A stretch of DNA of 18,176 bases. Origin: an uncultured bacterium. Lineage in GTDB: Bacteria > Armatimonadota > Zipacnadia > Zipacnadales > Zipacnadaceae. This document shows, in pieces, positions 5,732 through 11,004 of the stretch. The translations under genes and the position numbers were made by a program. The first letter of the stretch is position 1. Every line of letters starts with the position of its first letter. Under the pieces are notes generated by a model, which searched no databases, had not been told where the DNA came from, and saw nothing but the letters and a program-made list of their open reading frames with translations. The DNA lies in the NCBI GenBank assembly GCA_937928475.1, contig CALFVE010000369.1:1-18176 (forward strand), given 5' to 3'.

Positions 5732-6870
5732 CGGGACGGAGTGCCCCCAATGACGTTCTTCTCCCAGAGCTCACTGAGGGCGTAGTCAGAAAGCCACTCG
5801 CTCAGGTTCGCCTTGTCGAGTCGCCGGAACACCGAGGCGCCGTCCTCGCGGTCTACCACGATGATGTCTTCGGGCTCGAAATGATCCAGCAGGGGCACGG
5901 ACTGAGTGGACAAGATCACCTGGGTATGCGTGGCCACTGCCTTGACCAGGTCGGCAATCACGCTGAGTGCGTAGGGATGGAGGCCAAGTTCCGGCTCATC
6001 AATGACAATGAGGGACGGCAGCCTCTCCTCCGGTTGTAGCAGCAGTGTAACCAGGGCCATCATCCGCAGGGTCCCGTCCGACAACTGATGCGGACCGAAC
6101 AGCAGGTCCCGTCCCCTCTCCCGCCAATTCAACATCACCTGATTCGGGTTGAGTGCCAGAGGCTCAACTGCGAAGTCCTCGAAGAACGGCGCGATCTGCC
6201 TGATGGTGGTGACGATTCGCCGGTAGTGGACTGGGTGGGCTTGCCGCAGCATGTACAGATAGGCGGCGAGGTTTCCCGCGTTGTCGCGCAAGTACTGGTT
6301 GTCGTGGATGTATCCCTTTTGCCTGATGAACGCCTGGCGCGAGGTATCGTGGAACTGGTAGAACCGCCACGCGCTGATGCAGCCCCTGGCGACCCTGGCT
6401 GTCTTGTCGCCCGCCTCCGCCGCGGCGTGGAGTCCACTCTCCTTCTGCCCTGACCCAAGAAATGTGAACCCAGTTGGCGGCGGGAAGTTCCTGCGCCAGA
6501 ACTGCACCCTCTCGTCGAGGAATAGCAGTTCGTCTGGGGCCGCATACGCAAGGCGAGCCGCGTAGTAGTTAATCCCCTCTCTGGTCTGGAACTCCAGTTC
6601 GACCTCCATGAAAGGGGTCTCCTGTGGGCCATAGTAGAGCAGCGAGCTCGCGCCACCGGCTTGGCCGATGAACACTTGCAGGCTCTCCGACATGGCGAAG
6701 TTGAGCATTCTAAAGAAGGACGCGAAGTTGGACTTGCCGGCTCCGTTAGCGCCGATGAGCACGTTGATGCGCCCCAGAGCCAGGTCCATCTCGCGTATGG
6801 ACTTGTAGCCGGCCAGCCGGACGCGTTGCAGTCGGCTGCCGGGCCAGGAAATGTCTTCTGCCATTCTCAT
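5728..6870 (-). CDS. AAA/SMC-like ATPase (AAA_15/AAA_21 type) of a two-gene defence-like cassette
   Basis: 380 residues. An ABC/SMC-type ATPase head: Walker A GANGAGKS (40-47), signature QLSDGTLR (262-269), Walker B LIVIDEPELGLHP (287-299) and a STQS motif (321-324) where many relatives have a His. The middle third is the variable insertion typical of standalone ATPases of the AAA_15/AAA_21 type, which pair with effector nucleases in overcoming-lysogeny-defect and abortive-infection systems. It is coupled by ATGA to the DUF4276 gene. It begins 73 bases after the E1 gene. Two 60-base lines counted by hand here give about 55-57% GC, lower than most of the E1 gene, so the pair may be a later insertion into the operon. 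The ATG at 6870 is preceded by GGGGT; an ATG at 6864 is also possible. Confidence 0.88.
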   Translation of the reverse strand: MRMAEDISWPGSRLQRVRLAGYKSIREMDLALGRINVLIGANGAGKSNFASFFRMLNFAMSESLQVFIGQAGGASSLLYYGPQETPFMEVELEFQTREGINYYAARLAYAAPDELLFLDERVQFWRRNFPPPTGFTFLGSGQKESGLHAAAEAGDKTARVARGCISAWRFYQFHDTSRQAFIRQKGYIHDNQYLRDNAGNLAAYLYMLRQAHPVHYRRIVTTIRQIAPFFEDFAVEPLALNPNQVMLNWRERGRDLLFGPHQLSDGTLRMMALVTLLLQPEERLPSLIVIDEPELGLHPYALSVIADLVKAVATHTQVILSTQSVPLLDHFEPEDIIVVDREDGASVFRRLDKANLSEWLSDYALSELWEKNVIGGTPSR

Positions 6871-6943
6871 TCACCCCGTGTCACACCCGAAGCACGGGCG
6901 ACAAACCCGGTCCGCAGATGGCGCGAACCGTGCTGCTCCCCGC

Positions 6944-8152
6944 TCAGGCCAGTCTCCCCAGCACCCGCTCCCGATCGGCGGACAGGAGGTAGTGCCGCAT
7001 GTTCATCCCGTCGCGACCGGTCACGATGTCATAGGGCGGAAGGCCGATCTCCGCTAGCGTCTTGTCCAGGTACCGCTCGTCGCCGTAGAGGCTGTGCGTG
7101 AGTTCGGGCTCACGCAGTTCCCCGCAGGTGGGGCAGAGGCCCTCCTCCTCGGTGACCTTCCCCAGCGAGCGGAAAAGCGGCTGCGTCTCGTTGCACTGCC
7201 GGCAGCGCAAGGCCACGCAGACCTCGCGCGAGAGGTCCAGCACCGCCTGAGGAGAGACCTCCCGACGGACGAAGTCCAGCACCTCTCCGGCGGGCGTGTC
7301 CGAGGAGAAATCGGTGGGCAGGAGTTCCGGGAAGGTGTAATGCGCCAGGCAATCCTCGCGCCGCTGGTACTCCACCACGTAGGAGTCATGGGTGAGACCG
7401 TTGAAGACGAAGCCCTTGCCCGCCAGCAGGGGCAACGCGCGGTCGCGGTGCAGGTACTTGACCGCCTCTTGCACCTGAATCCCGGCGATGACCGAGGCCG
7501 TGGTCGGCGTGGTCGGCACCTTGCCCGCCAGCAGGTCGGCGCGGCTGAGCAGGGCGCACGAGCGGCGCTGGTCCAGGAGTTTGTAGTCGAGTTCCGACAT
7601 GGTGCACTCGTAGCAGGGGCCGTCGGGAGGGAGGAACATGCGGGCGATGCCGTGCAAGACTTCGATGGCGCCATCCAGCCAGGGGATATTCAGATTCCAG
7701 CAGTGCTGGTTGATGGAGACGCGGGCCTCGCGATTGTCCAGCGCCCCGAAGACCAGGTCCATCTCACTGTAGACCCCCGCGCCCAGGTCGTAGACCACGT
7801 TGCCCACGAAGGGCTGGGCCTTGACCTCGGGGTTGATCTCCTCCACGGCGCGAGCAGCGACCTCCGCCTTAGCCTGGCCGCAGTCGCGCTCGCGGAAGAG
7901 GACCGAGCGGGTCAGATTGGAGCGCTCGATGGTGTCGAGGTCTGCGATGAACACGTGGCCCACCCCGAGCAGGCCCAGTTGCTTGACAATCTCGTTGCCC
8001 AGCGCCCCAGCGCCGATGACCATCACTCGGGCCTGGTGCAGCCGCTCCTGGTCCCACCAGTGGATGAGGCGGAAGCGGGCGTAGCGGTCGTCGCGGTCGG
8101 CCTCCAGGTCGAGGTCGAGGGTCTCGGCCGCCGGCTCCAGGGGATCGGTCAT
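6944..8152 (-). CDS. E1-like ubiquitin-activating enzyme (ThiF/UBA fold) with C-terminal zinc ribbon
   Basis: 402 residues. The adenylation domain shows GAGALGNE (47-54), DLDTIERSNLTRS (71-83, with Asp73 and Arg82), CGQAKAE with Lys95, and ALDNREAR with Asp139. CYEC (180-183) followed by a Cys in RRSCAL (Cys199) resembles the arrangement in UBA3-type E1s, in which the corresponding Cys forms the Ubl thioester; that assignment is by analogy. TPTTASVIAGIQVQEAVKYL (215-234) is the usual crossover helix. A second zinc module (CRQC 317-320 and CPTC 340-343) lies in a C-terminal extension beyond normal ThiF/MoeB length. The N-terminus carries an acidic-hydrophobic peptide (LDLDLEADRDD). E1 adenylates the C-terminus of a Ubl and loads it on E2. 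The start overlaps the Ubl stop (ATGA, 8149-8152), so Ubl and E1 are coupled. Confidence 0.93.
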   Translation of the reverse strand: MTDPLEPAAETLDLDLEADRDDRYARFRLIHWWDQERLHQARVMVIGAGALGNEIVKQLGLLGVGHVFIADLDTIERSNLTRSVLFRERDCGQAKAEVAARAVEEINPEVKAQPFVGNVVYDLGAGVYSEMDLVFGALDNREARVSINQHCWNLNIPWLDGAIEVLHGIARMFLPPDGPCYECTMSELDYKLLDQRRSCALLSRADLLAGKVPTTPTTASVIAGIQVQEAVKYLHRDRALPLLAGKGFVFNGLTHDSYVVEYQRREDCLAHYTFPELLPTDFSSDTPAGEVLDFVRREVSPQAVLDLSREVCVALRCRQCNETQPLFRSLGKVTEEEGLCPTCGELREPELTHSLYGDERYLDKTLAEIGLPPYDIVTGRDGMNMRHYLLSADRERVLGRLA

Positions 8153-8421
8153 CTTCCCGCGGTGATCTCCGGCTGCAGGCGCAACACGTCGCCGTCTTTC
8201 ACCCCGGCTTCGGCCAGCGTCTGGTTGTCGGTAAGTTGTTTGCCGGAGGCCTTGTGGTGGAACTTGTAACTCATGGGCTGGCCGTCCGGACCGGTCACAG
8301 GCAGGTGCATCATCTGCACCAGTTTGGCCAGGATCCGGCTGACCGGGGCGTCGTCCGGCAGGGAAGCCTTCTGCTCCTTGTTGCCGGTCGTGTCCATGAT
8401 AGTGACGGTAACCTTACCCAA
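8149..8421 (-). CDS. Ubiquitin-like beta-grasp protein (YukD/EsaB-like)
   Basis: 90 residues from a TTG at 8421, chosen because AAGGAGG sits eight bases upstream; the in-frame extension to 8532 passes through a palindromic repeat and lacks such a site. The pattern is beta-grasp: strand KVTVTIMD, turn, strand EQKASLPDDAPVSRILAKL (helix), YKFHHKASGKQL, then TLAEAGVKDGDVLRLQPE. This is close to the YukD/EsaB and eukaryotic Ubl pattern. The end is EITAGR, so there is no Gly-Gly; removal of the last Arg would leave Ala-Gly. Given E1, E2 and three JAB proteases beside it, it is the presumed tag that is activated and conjugated. Its stop overlaps the E1 start. Alternatively it could act non-covalently like EsaB, though the complete enzyme set argues for conjugation. 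Confidence 0.85.
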   Translation of the reverse strand: MGKVTVTIMDTTGNKEQKASLPDDAPVSRILAKLVQMMHLPVTGPDGQPMSYKFHHKASGKQLTDNQTLAEAGVKDGDVLRLQPEITAGR

Positions 8422-8508
8422 GACGGGCACCTCCTTGGCTTGCGAGGCGGGCCGAGCAGATTCGCCTCGACAGGTGGGCCCCTCTGCCGCCAACCTGTAC
8501 AGATTGGG

Positions 8509-8530
8509 GGACAGGCGAGGACGCCTGTCC
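8509..8530. repeat. Perfect palindromic hairpin between protease and Ubl genes
   Basis: GGACAGGCG (8509-8517) and CGCCTGTCC (8522-8530) form a nine-base perfect stem with a four-base loop. No T-tract follows on either strand, so it is not a classical terminator. It lies in the 136-base gap between the protease stop and the Ubl start and may be a dispersed repeat or an mRNA processing/stability element. Confidence 0.6.
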
Positions 8531-8557
8531 AACCGGCCGGGCCACCCGACCGCCTGA

Positions 8558-9493
8558 TTACTGCAGTGTGATATCTATGTCGCTGAGATCCTCCTGGATC
8601 GCGGGAGCAGCGGGTGGTGGAGGACTGGGCTCCGGCCCGCGCCGCAAGAACATTCGGTTCACCAGCAGGGAGACGAAGAGCGAGACGACCAGCGAAATGA
8701 CCAGGGCCAGGGCCAGGATTGGCCAGGCCTCTGGCTGCTGCGGGGGTGGAGGCGGCACGGGCGTGGGAACCGGCGGAGGAGGAGCGGGAGCCGTCGGCCC
8801 CGGCGCGACGGCCGGCTGCTCTCCGCCCTCGGTCCGCAGCGCGGTAGAGACCGTGACGTTCCGAGTCCGGAGGAACTCCAGCGCCGTCTCGCTGGGCAAG
8901 GCAAAGCCCACATTGCTGGCCTCCTTGACAACGGCCGTGGCGATGCCCACTACCTCCCCCCGGTTGTTCACTACCGGCCCGCCACTGTTCCCCGAATTGA
9001 ACGCGGCGTCAATCTGCAAGTACCTGTGGCCCTCAATCTCCCGGTCAACCGCACCGACCACCCCCTCAGTAACGCTGTTTTTCAGTCCCAGCGGTGCCCC
9101 CACGGCTGCTACCCGCTGGCCGGGCTTGAGACTGGCGGCGGGCGCGAAGACCACTGCCGGCAAGCCGGCTCTGTCCAGTTTGAGCAGAGCCAGGTCCTGG
9201 GTCTCGTCGCGCGCCACCACCTGCGCCTTAGCCGACTCGCCGTTGGCCAGCGTCACCTGCACCTCCGGGGCCTCGCCGACCACGTGTTTGCAGGTCAGTG
9301 CTTCGCCCGAGGAGTTGACCACAAACCCGCTGCCCACGGCCTGCTCAGTCTTGATGGTGAAGACGGAATCGTTGACCCGTTCGATGGCGGCGCTCATGTC
9401 CTGCTGGGCCCAGGCAGCGGGCACAAAGGCCACCAGGAGAAGCAGAAGCAGCGCGCCCCGGGGGCACCGGCTGTCAACCGAAGACCCGTTCAT
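8558..9493 (-). CDS. Secreted, membrane-anchored trypsin-like serine protease (HtrA-like, no PDZ)
   Basis: 311 residues. A Sec signal sequence (hydrophobic 14-23, cleavage near AWAQ, about 29) leads into a chymotrypsin-fold protease with the triad His70 (TCKHVV), Asp100 (TQDLALLKL) and Ser170 (NSGNSGGPV). A Pro-rich stalk (about 230-255), one transmembrane helix (about 257-278), a basic stop-transfer RMFLRRG and a cytoplasmic tail ending EDLSDIDITLQ follow. There is no PDZ domain, unlike typical HtrA/DegP. The protease domain is therefore outside and the tail inside, where it could contact cytoplasmic partners; the tail resembles peptides in the E1, E2, JAB and RING-like proteins. It is the first gene of the cluster, with a good promoter and a GGGAGGT ribosome site seven bases before the ATG. 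Its role with the Ubl system (envelope sensing or proteolysis) is inference. Confidence 0.9.
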   Translation of the reverse strand: MNGSSVDSRCPRGALLLLLLVAFVPAAWAQQDMSAAIERVNDSVFTIKTEQAVGSGFVVNSSGEALTCKHVVGEAPEVQVTLANGESAKAQVVARDETQDLALLKLDRAGLPAVVFAPAASLKPGQRVAAVGAPLGLKNSVTEGVVGAVDREIEGHRYLQIDAAFNSGNSGGPVVNNRGEVVGIATAVVKEASNVGFALPSETALEFLRTRNVTVSTALRTEGGEQPAVAPGPTAPAPPPPVPTPVPPPPPQQPEAWPILALALVISLVVSLFVSLLVNRMFLRRGPEPSPPPPAAPAIQEDLSDIDITLQ

Positions 9494-9526
9494 GACCTAC
9501 CTCCCAAACGCGTGGCGTGGGTAGGA

Positions 9527-9555
9527 AGCATACAGTTTTTGCAGTTCACTGGCAA
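9527..9555 (-). promoter_or_regulatory. Sigma70-type promoter for the ubiquitin-like operon
   Basis: On the minus strand a TTGCCA -35 (9555-9550) and a TATGCT -10 (9532-9527) are separated by exactly 17 bases. Transcription would start near 9520, about 27 bases before the protease ATG, and would run through the whole leftward cluster. No other clear promoter was seen inside the cluster. Confidence 0.55.
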
Positions 9556-9609
9556 GGGGGAAAGCCCACAGAGCACAAGGAAAAGACTCTGAGCCCCGCT
9601 CGCACCGTA

Positions 9610-9638
9610 TTGACACCGGCCCCCGGGCTGTGTATGCT
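9610..9638 (+). promoter_or_regulatory. Sigma70-type promoter for trpS and its leader ORF
   Basis: A perfect TTGACA -35 (9610-9615), 17-base spacer and TATGCT -10 (9633-9638), the same -10 as the divergent minus-strand promoter. The predicted start is near 9645, only a few bases before the ATG of a short leader ORF at 9648 and about 300 bases before trpS. Confidence 0.6.
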
Positions 9639-9647
9639 TGCCCTGGA

Positions 9648-9716
9648 ATGAGCCTGCCGGCCCTCTCGTCAGCGCAGGAGAACCTGCTGCCCTGGGGCTG
9701 GCGCCCCTCGACCTGA
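9648..9716 (+). CDS. Putative Trp leader peptide (22 codons) upstream of trpS
   Basis: ATG at 9648 opens a 22-codon frame ending at TGA 9714-9716. Its codons 15-19 read Pro-Trp-Gly-Trp-Arg, with two TGG codons (9693-9695 and 9699-9701) near the end. The ATG lies about three bases after the predicted transcription start, so it would be translated leaderless. The Trp codons lie in a small hairpin (GGGGC 9694-9698 and GCCCC 9703-9707), and larger stem-loops follow. This layout is what a Trp-responsive attenuator looks like, and trpS is the natural target. The ORF is short and a WGW in G-rich DNA can arise by chance, so this is a suggestion. Confidence 0.4.
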   Translation: MSLPALSSAQENLLPWGWRPST

Positions 9717-9947
9717 GCGGGCGCCGCCCGGAAGGCTGTCTCGGCATTCGTCCCCCGGCCGCGAGCGTCCCTGAGAGCTCGCGGCCTTTGGCTACGGGTA
9801 GCGGCAGTCGTGCTGCGTTGTCCCCCTCGCCTCGTGCGGGCTCGCGGCCCGCGCTAACGGGTGCAGAAACCAGCAGGCTGGAAGCCTGCCCCCACGCGGA
9901 GGGAGAGGAGGGTCGCGGCGTCTAGCAAACGGCTTGAGGTAAGCACC
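9717..9947 (+). promoter_or_regulatory. Structured trpS leader with three stem-loops
   Basis: No gene is visible. Three clean inverted repeats are present: GGCCGCGAGC/GCTCGCGGCC (9757-9766 and 9777-9786, ten-base stem, ten-base loop), GCGGGC/GCCCGC (9836-9841 and 9847-9852) and GCAGGCT-GGA-AGCCTGC (9873-9889). None has a T-tract; only TTT follows the first. No T-box consensus was found. They may control trpS expression together with the leader ORF, or be dispersed repeats. Confidence 0.45.
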
Positions 9948-10910
9948 ATGCGCGTACTATCCGGAATTCAACCTTCCGGCGCCCTGCATATCGGCAACTA
10001 CTTCGGCGCCCTCAAGCAGTTCATCGAACTGCAGCACTCCTACGACGGCCTGTACTTCATCGCCAACTACCACGCGCTGACCAGCCTGCACGATCCCGCG
10101 GCCCTGCGCGCGGCGACCCTGGAGGTGGCCGTTTCCTTTTTGGCTTTGGGCCTCGACCCGGAGAAGGCGACCATCTTTGTGCAATCCGACGTCCCCGAAG
10201 TCCCCGAACTTACCTGGATGCTTTCTTGCGTGACTCCGGTGGGCCTGCTGGAGCGCTGCCATGCCTACAAGGACAAGGTGGCCCAGGGGCTGCCCGCCGA
10301 GCACGGCCTGTTTGCCTATCCGGTGCTGATGGCGGCGGATATTCTCATCTACGACTCCAACCTGGTTCCCGTGGGACAGGACCAGAAGCAGCACGTGGAA
10401 GTCACCCGCGACATTGCACTGCGCTTCAACAACCGCTACGGGGAGGTCTTTACCATCCCCGAGGCGTTGATTCTGCCGGAAGTAGCCGTGGTGCCCGGCC
10501 TGGACGGGCGCAAGATGTCCAAGTCCTACGGGAATACCATCGAGATCTTCGACGAGCCGGAGGTCTTGCGCAAGAAGGTGATGTCGGTCAAGACGGACTC
10601 CACGCCGGTGGAGGCGCCGAAGAACCCCGAGACCTGCAACGCCTTTGCGCTATTCCGCCTGGTGGCGCCGCCGGAGGAACTGGCGGAAGTGCGCCGCCTG
10701 TACTTGGAAGGGGGCGCGGCCTACGGGGAGGTGAAGAAGCGCACCGCGGAACTGATGGCGGACTACTTCGCGGAGGCGCGGGAGAAGCGCAAGGAGTTGC
10801 TCGCGCACCCCGAGCAGGTGCGGGAGGTCCTGGCCGCCGGGGCCGCCCGGGCGCGCTCCCTGGCCCGGGTGACGCTTGACCGCGCCCGGGAGGCGTGCGG
10901 CATCTGGTAG
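9948..10910 (+). CDS. trpS: Tryptophan-tRNA ligase
   Basis: 320 residues from the ATG at 9948, preceded by GAGGT at a normal distance. A class Ic aminoacyl-tRNA synthetase that charges tRNA-Trp in the cytoplasm. It shows SGIQPSGALHIGNYFGA at the very N-terminus (HIGN 14-17, the HIGH-like ATP site), MLSCVTPVGLLERCHAYKDK (tRNA/substrate helix), AADILIYDSNLVPVGQDQKQH, a TrpRS hallmark, and GRKMSKSYGNTI (KMSKS at 189-193). Length is close to the family norm of about 330. Its 5' leader contains a promoter, a WGW leader ORF and hairpins. It is transcribed divergently from the ubiquitin-like cluster. A seven-base inverted repeat (GGTAGGA 10906-10912 and TCCTACC 10932-10938) spans its stop. Confidence 0.97.
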   Translation: MRVLSGIQPSGALHIGNYFGALKQFIELQHSYDGLYFIANYHALTSLHDPAALRAATLEVAVSFLALGLDPEKATIFVQSDVPEVPELTWMLSCVTPVGLLERCHAYKDKVAQGLPAEHGLFAYPVLMAADILIYDSNLVPVGQDQKQHVEVTRDIALRFNNRYGEVFTIPEALILPEVAVVPGLDGRKMSKSYGNTIEIFDEPEVLRKKVMSVKTDSTPVEAPKNPETCNAFALFRLVAPPEELAEVRRLYLEGGAAYGEVKKRTAELMADYFAEAREKRKELLAHPEQVREVLAAGAARARSLARVTLDRAREACGIW

Positions 10911-11004
10911 GAAGTAGGTCCCGGCCATTCGTCCTACCGCCTGGCTCCTCACCGTAACGCCGTCCTGCGCCCAGCCGCTGTCCGGCTTTCCGCTGCTGGC
11001 AGAG

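Noticed and set aside
4274..5785. A 503-codon open frame on the plus strand
   Set aside because: It lies antisense to the JAB-LysM and DUF4276 genes, whose domains are unmistakable. Its own translation shows no domain and is rich in Arg/Gly, as expected from antisense frames in high-GC DNA.
7094..8269. A 391-codon plus-strand open frame
   Set aside because: Antisense to the E1 gene; no recognisable motif, composition typical of a shadow frame.
8422..8532. N-terminal extension of the Ubl gene to an ATG at 8532
   Set aside because: The extension begins beside the palindrome 8509-8530, has no beta-grasp character, and AAGGAGG is correctly placed for the TTG at 8421.
9717..9947. T-box riboswitch upstream of trpS
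   Set aside because: No conserved T-box sequence (AGGGUGGNACCGCG-like) and no terminator with a U-tract were found.
10906..10938. Intrinsic terminator after trpS
   Set aside because: A seven-base inverted repeat is present but has a 19-base loop and no T-tract, so termination cannot be claimed.
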